NCBI GenBank assembly: GCA_043805555.1
Contig: JAZDHW010000172.1
Location: 1 to 64,000, forward strand
Length of the DNA: 64,000 nucleotides
Origin: JACRDC01 sp043805555
GTDB taxonomy: Bacteria; Desulfobacterota; Desulfarculia; Desulfarculales; Desulfarculaceae
Direction: 5' to 3'
In this document: piece by piece, positions 16,979-26,200 of the stretch
Layout of the letters: every line of letters starts with the position of its first letter
How positions within the stretch are numbered: position 1 is the first letter of the stretch
Notes under the pieces: model-generated
What the model saw: the letters and a program-made list of their open reading frames with translations, nothing else
Database searches by the model: none
Told to the model about the DNA's origin: nothing
Made by a program: the position numbers and the translations under genes

Positions 16979-17836
16979 ATGAGCCAAACCCCTCTCGTCA
17001 TCGAGAATCCCCGCGAGATGCGCGCCTACAGCGCCGCGGCCAAGGCCCGCGGCGAGCGGGTCGGCTTTGTCCCCACCATGGGCGCCCTGCACCAGGGCCA
17101 CCTCTCCTTGATCCAGTTCGCCCGCCAGCACTGCGACCGGCTGGTGGTGAGCATCTTCGTCAATCCCCTGCAATTCAACCAGGCCAGCGACCTGGACAAG
17201 TATCCGCGCACCTTCCCGGCCGACAGCGCGCTCTGCGCCGGCGCCGGGGTGGACGTGATCTACTTCCCGGACCTAAAAGCCATGTATCCCGAGGGCTTCC
17301 AGACCAAGGTCAGCCTCGGGCGCATGACCGAGGGCCTGTGCGGGGCCTTCCGGCCGGGGCATTTCGACGGCGTGACCACGGTGGTGCTGAAGCTCTTCAA
17401 CGCCGTGCTGCCGGACATCGCCGCCTTTGGCGAAAAGGACTACCAGCAACTGGCCGTCATCCAACGCATGGCGGCCGACCTGGACCTGGCGGTGGAGGTG
17501 GTGGGCCGGCCCACCGGGCGCGAACCCGACGGGCTTGCACTCTCCAGCCGCAATGTCCATCTTTCCGCCCAAGAGCGCGCCGAGGCCCTGTGCCTGTGGC
17601 GGGGGCTCTGTGCAGCCCGGGCCCTGGCCCAGGCCGGCGAGACCCACGCGGCGGCGGTCAAGGCCGCGGCCCGGGCCCCCATCGCGGCCGCTGCGGGCAT
17701 CAAGCTGGAGTATCTGGAAATAGTGGACTCCACAACCCTGGAGCCGCTCACGCGCCTGGATCGTCCGGCGCGCATGGCGGTGGCGGCCTGGGCGGGGGGT
17801 ACCCGGCTCATAGACAACCTGGCCTTGAATTACTAG
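16979..17836 (+). CDS. panC: Pantothenate synthetase
   Basis: The 285-residue enzyme joins pantoate and beta-alanine with ATP. Motifs are FVPTMGALHQGHLSL (HxGH-type adenylation site), SIFVNPLQF, FGEKDYQQLAVI (KDYQQ) and GLALSSRN. It is followed after 18 bp by panD, which makes beta-alanine, so the pair supplies coenzyme A. The ATG at 16979 is preceded closely by GGTGG; a GTG six bases upstream is the alternative start. Confidence 0.95.
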   Translation: MSQTPLVIENPREMRAYSAAAKARGERVGFVPTMGALHQGHLSLIQFARQHCDRLVVSIFVNPLQFNQASDLDKYPRTFPADSALCAGAGVDVIYFPDLKAMYPEGFQTKVSLGRMTEGLCGAFRPGHFDGVTTVVLKLFNAVLPDIAAFGEKDYQQLAVIQRMAADLDLAVEVVGRPTGREPDGLALSSRNVHLSAQERAEALCLWRGLCAARALAQAGETHAAAVKAAARAPIAAAAGIKLEYLEIVDSTTLEPLTRLDRPARMAVAAWAGGTRLIDNLALNY

Positions 17837-17854
17837 CCAGGGAGAGGTAGCACC

Positions 17855-18244
17855 ATGCAGCGCTTCATGATGAAGTCCAAAATTCACCGCGCCACGATCA
17901 CCCAGGCCGATCTGCACTACGAGGGCAGCCTGACCGTGGACCAGGAGTTATTGGACGCCGCCCAGATGGTCCCCTACGAGATGGTGAAGGTCTACAACGT
18001 CGACAACGGCGAGCGGTTCGAGACCTACGTCATCCCCGGCCCGCGCCATAGCGGGGTGATCTGCTTAAACGGCGCCGCCGCCCGCAAGGGCATGGTGGGC
18101 GATCTCCTCATCATCGTCACCACCTGCGTGCTGGAGGAGGCCGAAGTGGCCAAGCACAAGCCGGTGGTGGTCCTGGTGGACGGCGAGAACCGCATCAAGA
18201 AGGAATCCGACGGCGAGACGGCCTTCCTCAAGGTGGCCCACTAA
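17855..18244 (+). CDS. panD: Aspartate 1-decarboxylase
   Basis: The 129-residue proenzyme decarboxylates aspartate to beta-alanine. The self-cleavage site is in LHYEGSLTVD, where the Gly-Ser bond is cut to leave the pyruvoyl group on Ser25. KSKIHRATIT and YVIPGPRHSGVICLNGAAAR are family motifs. GGGAGAGG precedes the ATG. It is the last gene of panCD and is followed by a collapsed MHE repeat and a terminator. Confidence 0.95.
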   Translation: MQRFMMKSKIHRATITQADLHYEGSLTVDQELLDAAQMVPYEMVKVYNVDNGERFETYVIPGPRHSGVICLNGAAARKGMVGDLLIIVTTCVLEEAEVAKHKPVVVLVDGENRIKKESDGETAFLKVAH

Positions 18245-18246
18245 GC

Positions 18247-18314
18247 TCCTGCCGGGAAAAGCCATCCATGGCCCGCATGGGAGCCTGCCGGCGGGGTTTC
18301 TCCGCCAGGCTCCC
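18247..18314 (+). repeat. Collapsed multi-hairpin element, copy 3 (MHE-3), after panD
   Basis: The sequence GGGAAAAGCCATCC is the left half of an H1-type hairpin, but it is joined to ATGGCCCGC, the right half of H4. This is as if recombination between the two CCATCCATGG motifs deleted the middle of the element. A following hairpin, GGGAGCCTG...CAGGCTCCC with GGCGG/CCGCC inside, corresponds to the fifth hairpin of the 172-bp copies (AGCCTG/CAGGCT). Confidence 0.6.
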
Positions 18315-18461
18315 AGCCGCCCCGCGTTTCCCGCCTGCCCCCCGCCGGCCGCGGCGGTTCTGACGGCCCAGGCCATAGGCTGGGGCTCTGGGTACCATAG
18401 GAGTGCGCCTGCTCCGGCCCCGGCCTTTTAGGCCGGTCCCGGCCCGGCCGTCCGGCCCCGG

Positions 18462-18498
18462 AATCCGGCCCGTCCCGCCCGCCCGCGGGCCGGATTTT
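18462..18498 (+). terminator. Intrinsic terminator downstream of panD
   Basis: AATCCGGCCCG pairs with CGGGCCGGATT and is followed by TTTC, giving an 11-bp GC-rich stem with a short T tail. It separates panCD from the metK promoter. Confidence 0.6.
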
Positions 18499-18606
18499 CA
18501 GCCTTGTCATTAAAGTTTCACATCCGCGCCTGCCCGAGGTTCAAATCGATTTTAAGCTGTTTTTTAAGTATATTATCCACCAAGGCCACCCCCGGGGCGC
18601 TCTGCC

Positions 18607-18635
18607 TTGACACAAACCGGCCCGGATGGTTAAAT
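18607..18635 (+). promoter_or_regulatory. Sigma70 promoter of metK
   Basis: A perfect TTGACA, a 17-base spacer and TTAAAT precede metK. Transcription would begin near 18642, leaving a leader of under 30 bases that contains AAAAGGAG as ribosome-binding site. That leader is too short for a SAM or SAH riboswitch. Confidence 0.7.
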
Positions 18636-18669
18636 CATCGGTCTCGACTTAATTAAAAGGAGCAACGGC

Positions 18670-19857
18670 ATGGGCGCCAATTATCTTTTCACCAGCGAAT
18701 CGGTCACCGAAGGGCATCCGGACAAGATCGCCGACCAGATCAGCGACTCCATCCTGGACGCCATGCTCAAGGATGACCCCGAAAGCCGGGTGGCCTGCGA
18801 AACCCTGGTGACCACCGGCATGGCCGTGGTGGCCGGCGAGATCACCACCCAGACCTGGGTGGACATCCCGGAGATCGTGCGCAACACCATCCGCGAGATC
18901 GGCTACTCCAACTCGGCCATGGGCTTCGACTGGGAGACCTGCGCGGTCGTCACCAGCATCGACAAGCAGTCGCCGGACATCAGCCAGGGCGTCACCGCCG
19001 GCACCAGCCTCTTTGGCGAGCAGGGCGCCGGCGACCAGGGCCTGATGTTCGGCTTCGCCTGCGACGAGACCCCCGAGCTGATGCCCATGCCCATCTACTA
19101 TGCCCACCGCCTGGCCCGGCGCCTGGCCAAGGTGCGCAAGAACGGCTCGCTCGGCTTCCTGCGCCCGGACGGCAAGACCCAGGTGACCGTCGAGTATGAA
19201 GACGGCGCGCCCAAGCGCATCGAGGCCGTGGTCATCGCCGCCCAGCACAGCCCGGACGTGCGCTATGAGAAGCTGAAGGAGGCCATCATCGAGGAGGTCA
19301 TCCGCAAGGTGCTCCCCGAGAACATGCTCGACGGCGACACCAAGATGTACATCAACACCACCGGCCGCTTCGTGGTGGGCGGCCCCCACGGCGACTGCGG
19401 GCTCACCGGCCGCAAGATCATCGTGGACACCTACGGCGGCCAGGGCAGCCACGGCGGCGGCTGTTTCAGCGGCAAGGACCCCAGCAAGGTGGACCGCTCC
19501 GGTTCCTACTACGCCCGCTACGCCGCCAAGAACATCGTGGCCGCCGGCCTGGCCAAGAAGTGCGAGGTCCAGGTGGCCTACGCCATCGGCGTGCCCCAGC
19601 CCGTCTCGGTGATGGTGGACACCTTCGGCACCGGCATCAAGCGCGACCGCGAAATCTCCGCCGCGGTGCAGAAGGCCTTCGACTTCCGCCCGGCCAGGAT
19701 GATCGAGCAGCTCAACCTGAAGCGGCCTGTATACCGCCAGACCGCCGCCTACGGCCATTTCGGCCGCGAGGAGGAGGGCTTCACCTGGGAGATCGCCGAC
19801 CGGGCCGACGCCCTGCGCGACGCCCTGGGGGTCACCGGCCAGTTCTGCAAGAAATAA
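18670..19857 (+). CDS. metK: S-adenosylmethionine synthetase
   Basis: The 395-residue enzyme makes SAM from methionine and ATP. Motifs are FTSESVTEGHPDKIADQISD at the N-terminus, GEQGAGDQGLMFGFA, and the P-loop-like GGGCFSGKDPSKVDRSG with SYYARYAAKN. AAAAGGAG precedes the ATG. It is followed by ahcY after 20 bp, so one transcript encodes both making SAM and removing its product SAH. Confidence 0.97.
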   Translation: MGANYLFTSESVTEGHPDKIADQISDSILDAMLKDDPESRVACETLVTTGMAVVAGEITTQTWVDIPEIVRNTIREIGYSNSAMGFDWETCAVVTSIDKQSPDISQGVTAGTSLFGEQGAGDQGLMFGFACDETPELMPMPIYYAHRLARRLAKVRKNGSLGFLRPDGKTQVTVEYEDGAPKRIEAVVIAAQHSPDVRYEKLKEAIIEEVIRKVLPENMLDGDTKMYINTTGRFVVGGPHGDCGLTGRKIIVDTYGGQGSHGGGCFSGKDPSKVDRSGSYYARYAAKNIVAAGLAKKCEVQVAYAIGVPQPVSVMVDTFGTGIKRDREISAAVQKAFDFRPARMIEQLNLKRPVYRQTAAYGHFGREEEGFTWEIADRADALRDALGVTGQFCKK

Positions 19858-19877
19858 CCGAGCATACCGGAGCGATC

Positions 19878-21134
<1,257 letters not shown>

Positions 21135-21141
21135 AAGTAGT

Positions 21142-21262
21142 GACGCCCAAAGTCCATCCTTGGACTTGGGGCGTCCCGCTTGGCCGGGCTAACTCCGCCC
21201 AGCCGCCCGAAAAACTGGTCCCTGCCAGACCGCGCTTTTCGGGCGGGCCACCCCCGGCCCGC
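21142..21262 (+). repeat. Multi-hairpin element, copy 4 (MHE-4), after ahcY
   Basis: H1 is GACGCCCAAAGTCCA with TCCT loop and a near-perfect complement. H2 is GGCCGGGC/GCCCAGCC. H3 is CCCGAAAA/TTTTCGGG enclosing CTGG/CCAG. H4 is GCGGGCCACCCCCGGCCCGC, keeping the GCGGGCC/GGCCCGC stem with a changed loop. Stem sequences differ from the other copies while pairing is kept. Confidence 0.8.
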
Positions 21263-21401
21263 ATTAGGCGCCATCGAGCCCCCCAGCCCCCCCAGCCCCG
21301 CCGGCCCGCCCGGCGGGGCTTTTTCGCGCCCGGCCCCCGGCCCCCACCCGCCCCTCGGCCCGGAGCTCGCCGGGGTGGTTGGTGATTTTTTTCCGCACCG
21401 C

Positions 21402-21430
21402 TTGACTTCCCATGGCAAGGCCTGTACCAT
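21402..21430 (+). promoter_or_regulatory. Candidate sigma70 promoter of the RNA-binding protein gene
   Basis: TTGACT, a 17-base spacer and TACCAT lie in the gap before the RRM protein. The predicted leader is about 145 bases long, unusually long for this region. Such long leaders are common for cold-shock and RRM genes in bacteria and may regulate translation. No specific fold is claimed. Confidence 0.5.
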
Positions 21431-21580
21431 TCTTTCCTGAAGACCAATTAGCCACTATCCTGCATCAGCCCCTTGGGCGCACCCGCGCCACAGCATAGCT
21501 TGCAAGTAAGGCTCGTTGGACCGACCGAATCCCCCGGCATCGGGTCGGGGAGGGGTTTACTTTTCTTTGGAGAATGTTAA

Positions 21581-21862
21581 GTGAGCAAGAAGATTTACGT
21601 GGGAAACCTGCCCTGGAGCACCTCTGACGATTCCCTGCGCGACATGTTCGCCCGTCACGGCGAGGTCATTTCGGCCCGGGTCATCACCGACCGCGACACC
21701 GGCCGCTCCCGGGGCTTTGGTTTCGTCGAGATGGAGGGCGAGGCTGCCGACGCCGCCATCCGCGCCCTGGACGGCGCCAGCATGGAGGGCCGCAACTTGC
21801 GCGTCAACCAGGCCCAGGAGCGCGACAGCCGCCCCCAGCAGCAGCAGCGCAGCCGCTGGTAG
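21581..21862 (+). CDS. RRM-family RNA-binding protein
   Basis: This 93-residue protein is a single RNA recognition motif. RNP2 is IYVGNLPW near the N-terminus and RNP1 is SRGFGFVEM. A short Gln/Arg-rich tail (RDSRPQQQQRSRW) follows. It starts with GTG preceded by GGAG. This type is common in cyanobacteria and delta-proteobacteria as a stress- or cold-related RNA-binding protein. A clear terminator follows. Confidence 0.88.
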   Translation: MSKKIYVGNLPWSTSDDSLRDMFARHGEVISARVITDRDTGRSRGFGFVEMEGEAADAAIRALDGASMEGRNLRVNQAQERDSRPQQQQRSRW

Positions 21863-21892
21863 GCGCCTGAAAAGGGCCCAACCCGCCCATTT

Positions 21893-21933
21893 CGGCCCCG
21901 TCCCGGACCCACCGGGGCGGGGCCGTCTTTTTT
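21893..21933 (+). terminator. Intrinsic terminator after the RRM gene
   Basis: CGGCCCCG pairs with CGGGGCCG across a loop that itself contains a CCGGGG-type arm, followed by TCTTTTTT. It is a textbook rho-independent terminator. Confidence 0.85.
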
Positions 21934-22014
21934 GTGGCCGCCGGCCGGGCCCGCCTTGCGCGCTTTCGCCGGCCGCCCGGCCCGCGGTGTGGTACAAACT
22001 ATGGCCAGGCGAGC

Positions 22015-22905
22015 ATGACCCGATTGCCAAGCGAGCGGCCCTTGTCAAAATCGAGCCCCAACCAGCCACCGCACCCCCCGCCGCCGGCCGGCCCCGGCCC
22101 CCTGACCCAGGTGAGCACCCTGCAACGGGACGCGGCCGGCCTGCGCGCCGCCGACCAGATGGTCTGCCAAGAGGCGCCGGTGGAGATCCGGCTCAACGGC
22201 CGCTCCCAGGTCATCCTCATGGCCACGCCCATGCAACTGGAGGAGCTGGCCCTGGGCTACTGCGTGAGCGAGGGCGTGGTGCAGGAGGCGGCCCAGGTGC
22301 AGGGGCTCGGCCTGGGCGCGGCCGAGCTGCCCGCGGTGGGCCCGGCCCACTGGGTGGACGTGACCCTGGCGCCGGAGCTGGCCCGCGCCGCGCGGACCCG
22401 GCGGGTGGCCCCGGCCGCCACCTCCTGCGGCCTGTGCGGCCTGGAATCCTTGCAGGAGCTGCCGGACGACCTGACCCCACTGCCCGCGCCCCGGCCGCTC
22501 ACGGAGCTGGCCGGCGTGTTCCGCCTGCTGGCCGGCCTGGAGGCGGCGCAGGCCTTGTTCGCCCGCACCGGCGGCGCCCACGCCGCGGCCCTGGGCAGGG
22601 CCGACGGCGCGCTGGTCAGCGTGGCCGAGGACATCGGCCGCCACAACGCCCTGGACAAGGCCCTGGGCATTGCCCATCGGGCGGGCGGCTGGGACCCGGC
22701 CCGGGGCCTGGCCGTCTTGAGCGGGCGCATGAGCTATGAGATGGCCATGAAAATCGCCCGCGCCGGCATCCCGGTGGTGGCCTCGGTCTCCGCGCCCACC
22801 GGCCTGTGCGTGCGCCTGCTGCAGCAGTTGAACATCACCCTGATCGCCTTCTGCCGGCCGCCCCGGGCCACCATCTTCACCCACCCCGAGCGGATCATAA
22901 CCTAG
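22015..22905 (+). CDS. fdhD: Formate dehydrogenase accessory sulfurtransferase FdhD
   Basis: The 296-residue protein transfers sulfur from a cysteine desulfurase to the molybdenum or tungsten cofactor of formate dehydrogenases. The key redox loop is SCGLCGLESL with the CxxC cysteines. VSVAEDIGRHNALDKALG and GRMSYEMAMKIARAGIPVV are family signatures. The ATG at 22015 is chosen; the frame extends upstream to 21934. It is convergent with the mop accessory operon, another molybdoenzyme locus. Confidence 0.92.
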   Translation: MTRLPSERPLSKSSPNQPPHPPPPAGPGPLTQVSTLQRDAAGLRAADQMVCQEAPVEIRLNGRSQVILMATPMQLEELALGYCVSEGVVQEAAQVQGLGLGAAELPAVGPAHWVDVTLAPELARAARTRRVAPAATSCGLCGLESLQELPDDLTPLPAPRPLTELAGVFRLLAGLEAAQALFARTGGAHAAALGRADGALVSVAEDIGRHNALDKALGIAHRAGGWDPARGLAVLSGRMSYEMAMKIARAGIPVVASVSAPTGLCVRLLQQLNITLIAFCRPPRATIFTHPERIIT

Positions 22906-22954
22906 GGCCTGTTAACACTATCCGCCTACTGGCCAGTTAAGACTGGGGGCCGGT

Positions 22955-23034
22955 AGCAGGCTTGAGCCCCCGGCGGTCAAGGGTTGCACGAGCTGGCCAG
23001 GCCGGCCCTTGTCCGCCGGGGGCTCAAGCCTGCT
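22955..23034. repeat. Long, nearly perfect hairpin between convergent genes
   Basis: Two 29-base arms pair over 28 positions with one T-T mismatch (AGCAGGCTTGAGCCCCCGGC... on the left). They enclose a 22-base loop (22984-23005). It lies between fdhD and the convergent ligase gene and could end transcription from both sides. There is no T-run. The stem is much longer than an ordinary terminator. Confidence 0.85.
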
Positions 23035-23054
23035 CTCATTGTATCAACCCGCCC

Positions 23055-24392
23055 CTAGTCCCCCGCCTCCACCTGTATCGAGCGCTTGGCCACGCCGGTG
23101 GTGAACCAGTCCGCCTCGGCCAGGCGCACCGGCTCCAGGCTGAACCCGCCCGCGGCCAGGGCCCGGCGCACCGGAGCCAGGCCGGCCAGGGCGACGGCCA
23201 CCGCCGCCCTGCGCCCCGGCGGCGCGCCCGGCGCGGTCAGCACCTCCAGCCCCAGGCGGCGGCCGGTGCAGGCCAGGATCAGGCGGGCCCGGAAGTTGAC
23301 CACCCCCGGCACCGCGAAGATAGCCTCGTCCAGTCTGGCCTGGGTCAGGGTGACGCCGCCGCCCAGGTCCACGGTTTTGGCCAGGCGGCCGTGCAGGCTA
23401 TTGAGGCGCGGCAGCGCCGAGCCGCAGGCGCAGGGCCTGGTCGACAGCCGGCCCAGGTCGCCGCTCCGGTAGCGGATCAGCGGCATGGCCTCACGGTTCA
23501 GGGTGGTGAAGACCAGCTCGCCGGCCTGGCCCGGCGGCAGGGGCCGGCCGGCCGGGTCGATCACCTCGCAGTAGATGTCGGCCGCGCGCAGGTGGCAGCC
23601 GGCGTGGGCCGCGCACTCCACCGCGCCGCCCAGGCCCAGCTCGGTCATGCCGTAGTGGTTGAAGACCTCCGCGCCCCAGGCCTGGCCCACCGCCCGGCGG
23701 ACGGCCTTGGGCACGTAGTCGGTGGTCAGCAGCGCGCTGCGCACCCGGCCCCGGGGCAGGCCGGCCGCGTCCGGGTGGCGCACCAGGGCCAGCACCTGGC
23801 TGGGGATGCCCACCAGGCAGTCGGCCCCGCTGGCCCTCAGCACGGCCAGGGTGGCGGCCGGGTCGCGCACCGGGCCGTGGGGCAGCGGCCGCGCGCCCAG
23901 GCGGGTGAGGGCCCGGGCCAGCAGGTCGCCCACGCTGTCCGGGGCCTGGCCGGGCAGCAGGATCAGCACCGTGCGCCCCGGCCCGCACAGGCTGGCCATG
24001 CCGTGGTGGAAAAAATCCAGGGTCAGCTCCAGGTCGGCCGGGCTGAAAAAGAGCCGCTTGGGTTGGGCAGTGGTGCCGGAGCTGTGCAGGGTCACGATGC
24101 GGGCCACCTCGCCCTGGCCGGTGCAGAGCATGCGCTCAGGCTGCTCGCGCAGGTCCTCGGCCGTGGTGAAGGGCAGGCGGGCCAGGTCGGCCAGGTCGGC
24201 GATGGGCTCGGCCGGCAGCCCGGCCAGGCGCTGGCGGTAAAAGGGGCTGCGCTCCCGCGCCCAAGCCACGGTCGCGCGCAGACGCGTGAGTTGCGCGGCG
24301 GCCAGGTGCGAGGGGTGCAGGGGGCCGTCCCCGGCCAGGCCCAGGCGGGTCCGGGTCCAGGCGTCCAGCGGCGTGATGGCCGGCGCGGTCAT
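23055..24392 (-). CDS. AMP-dependent ligase of the mop accessory operon (DVU_1553-like)
   Basis: The 445-residue protein resembles phenylacetate-CoA ligases. Motifs are LHSSGTTAQPKRL (phosphate loop), HYGMTELGLGGAVEC, and MPLIRYRSGDLGRL with a following CACG. A late cysteine cluster (C-A-H-A-G-C; C-A-C) may bind metal. It starts in an ATGA overlap with the radical SAM gene. I recall the same gene order beside mop in Desulfovibrio (DVU_1553), but its substrate is unknown and a role in maturation or supply for the aldehyde oxidoreductase is inference. Confidence 0.82.
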   Translation of the reverse strand: MTAPAITPLDAWTRTRLGLAGDGPLHPSHLAAAQLTRLRATVAWARERSPFYRQRLAGLPAEPIADLADLARLPFTTAEDLREQPERMLCTGQGEVARIVTLHSSGTTAQPKRLFFSPADLELTLDFFHHGMASLCGPGRTVLILLPGQAPDSVGDLLARALTRLGARPLPHGPVRDPAATLAVLRASGADCLVGIPSQVLALVRHPDAAGLPRGRVRSALLTTDYVPKAVRRAVGQAWGAEVFNHYGMTELGLGGAVECAAHAGCHLRAADIYCEVIDPAGRPLPPGQAGELVFTTLNREAMPLIRYRSGDLGRLSTRPCACGSALPRLNSLHGRLAKTVDLGGGVTLTQARLDEAIFAVPGVVNFRARLILACTGRRLGLEVLTAPGAPPGRRAAVAVALAGLAPVRRALAAGGFSLEPVRLAEADWFTTGVAKRSIQVEAGD

Positions 24393-25762
24393 GGCGCAGC
24401 CGGCCGATAGAGGGTCTGGCCCGTGGCGCTGGTCAGGTTGTAGAGGCAAAACGGCACCAGACCGCCGGCCGGGCCCAGCACGTGGATGCAGCAATCGCGC
24501 GCCCGCTCCAGGTCCAGGGTCTGGGCGTCCATGAAGGCCATGGCCGAGATGGAGAAGGCCCGCTGCTGGGCCGTGGCCAGGAAGTCGTCCAGGCTGGGCG
24601 GCGCGCCGGACGCGGCGGGCGGCGGGGCGAGCAGGCTCGCCAGCCCCTGGGGCGGCGCGGACCACTGCCGGGCCTGGCGGGCGATGGTCTTTTGCGCGCC
24701 CTCGGCCGCCGGCCGGGGCGGGGCGCAGCAGTTGCCCGCGCCCGCGCCCAGGGCGCGCAGGCCGCCGCCGGGTTCAATCAGGAAGTTGCCGCTGAAGGAG
24801 CAGCGCGCGTTCTCGCAGCCCGGCGGGCTGAAGTGCTCCGGCCGCACCAGGCCGTCCGTCTGCGCGGCCAGGCCCCGCATCAGCTCAGGCAGGGTGATGC
24901 GTTCGGCTGCTTGCGGCGGATGCGGGTAGCGGCCGAAGTAGGCGATGGGTTGCAGGTGCAGGCCGCGCACCGTGGGAGCCAGGCCGAGGCCCAGGCGCAA
25001 GAGCGCGCCCAGGTCGCCGTCGTTGACGCCGGGCGCCACCGTGGCCACCAGCACCACCCCCAGCCCGGCCGCGGCGCAGGCCTCGATGGCCGCGAGCTTT
25101 GCCCGCAACAGCGGCCGGCCGCGCAAATGGCGATAGACGCCGTCATGGCTGCCGTCAAATTGCAGGAAGACCGAGGCCAGGCCGGCGGCGGCCAGGCTTT
25201 GGGCATAGCCCGGCTCGGAGGCCAGGCGCAGGCCGTTGGTATTGAGCTGGATGAAAGGGTAGCCGACATCGCGGGCCAGGGCGATGATCTCGCTTAAGTC
25301 CGGGCGCTGGGTGGGCTCGCCGCCGGAGAGCTGGAGGTTACAGGGGCCGGTGGCGGCAAAGGCGCGCCGGAGCCGGCCGGCCAGGTCGTCCAGGCTGGGG
25401 TCCGGCCCGGCCCCGGCCGCGCCGCCGGCGCTGGCGAAGCAGACCGGGCAGCCCAGGTCGCAGGCCTGGGTGACCTCCACCAGGAGAGTGCAGGTGTGCT
25501 GGCGGTGGTCCGGGCACAGGCCGCAGTCATGCGGGCAGCCACGCTCCACGGCGCGCAAGGCCAACGCCGGCGGCGAGGGCAGCTTGGGCCGGCGCCAGGC
25601 ATCCCAGTCCGGCGCGCCGCGCCAGACCGGGGCCGCGCTGGGCCCGTGCTCCGGGCAGGTCTTGACCAGCCAAACCTCGTCGCCGCGGCGCTGGTAGGCC
25701 GCCGCCACCCGCGCCAGGCAGACCGGGCACAGGCTGGCCGTGGCCTCGGTTTTTGGGGCCAT
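24389..25762 (-). CDS. Radical SAM protein of the mop operon (TrsS-like)
   Basis: The 457-residue protein has the radical SAM cluster CDLGCPVC (CxxxCxxC), the NLQLSGGEPTQRPDL glycine-rich motif, and extra cysteines: CPVC near the N-terminus, HDCGLCPDHRQHTC, CENARC and CC near the end. The last could hold auxiliary FeS clusters. The ATG at 25762 abuts the preceding stop (TGATG). The family is found with C-GCAxxG-C-C and methyltransferase genes next to mop. Some relatives are said to be selenoproteins; I see no in-frame UGA here. The reaction is unknown. Confidence 0.8.
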   Translation of the reverse strand: MAPKTEATASLCPVCLARVAAAYQRRGDEVWLVKTCPEHGPSAAPVWRGAPDWDAWRRPKLPSPPALALRAVERGCPHDCGLCPDHRQHTCTLLVEVTQACDLGCPVCFASAGGAAGAGPDPSLDDLAGRLRRAFAATGPCNLQLSGGEPTQRPDLSEIIALARDVGYPFIQLNTNGLRLASEPGYAQSLAAAGLASVFLQFDGSHDGVYRHLRGRPLLRAKLAAIEACAAAGLGVVLVATVAPGVNDGDLGALLRLGLGLAPTVRGLHLQPIAYFGRYPHPPQAAERITLPELMRGLAAQTDGLVRPEHFSPPGCENARCSFSGNFLIEPGGGLRALGAGAGNCCAPPRPAAEGAQKTIARQARQWSAPPQGLASLLAPPPAASGAPPSLDDFLATAQQRAFSISAMAFMDAQTLDLERARDCCIHVLGPAGGLVPFCLYNLTSATGQTLYRPAAP

Positions 25763-26199
25763 CAATACCCGCCGAAACCGTTGGCGGCCAGGATCTCCAC
25801 GGCCTTGGCATAGGTCTCGGCCACCAGGGAGCCGCACTTCCGGCGGGCTGCGGCCGGGGTGTCATCGCCCAGGATGGCCTCGCAGGTCACGGCCGGGCAC
25901 TCCGGCCCCAGGCGCTGGGCGAACCAGTCGCCCAGCTCCTGCAACATCATCAGCAGCCGCTCGTCCTCCTGCTCCTCGGCCGCGCCCTTGCCGGCATGGA
26001 GGCCGATCAGGCAGGCCGCGCCCGAGAGCGCACCGCAGGCCCCCCGTCCGCCGCCGCAGCCATAGGCCAGGCCGGCGAGCGCCCGCACCAGGCCGGGGTT
26101 GTCCTCGCCCCGGGCCTCCAGGCCCAGCAGGATGATGATCTGGCTGCAATGATAGCCCTGGCCGGCCAGTTGCAACAGCCGCAGGTCAAGCTCGTCCAT
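25762..26199 (-). CDS. C-GCAxxG-C-C family protein
   Basis: This 145-residue protein has the conserved cysteine set of the C_GCAxxG_C_C family. There is an early Cys (YHCSQIII), then AYGCGGGRGACGALSGAACL, and later ECPAVTCEAIL and RKCGSLV. The family is widespread in anaerobes and is thought to bind metal or FeS, but its role is not established. It starts 1 bp after the methyltransferase stop, so translation is coupled. Confidence 0.82.
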   Translation of the reverse strand: MDELDLRLLQLAGQGYHCSQIIILLGLEARGEDNPGLVRALAGLAYGCGGGRGACGALSGAACLIGLHAGKGAAEEQEDERLLMMLQELGDWFAQRLGPECPAVTCEAILGDDTPAAARRKCGSLVAETYAKAVEILAANGFGGY

Positions 26200-26200
26200 G

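Noticed and set aside
18245..18669. Possible SAM or SAH riboswitch ahead of metK-ahcY
   Set aside because: The best promoter leaves a leader under 30 bases, and no riboswitch core is visible in the gap.
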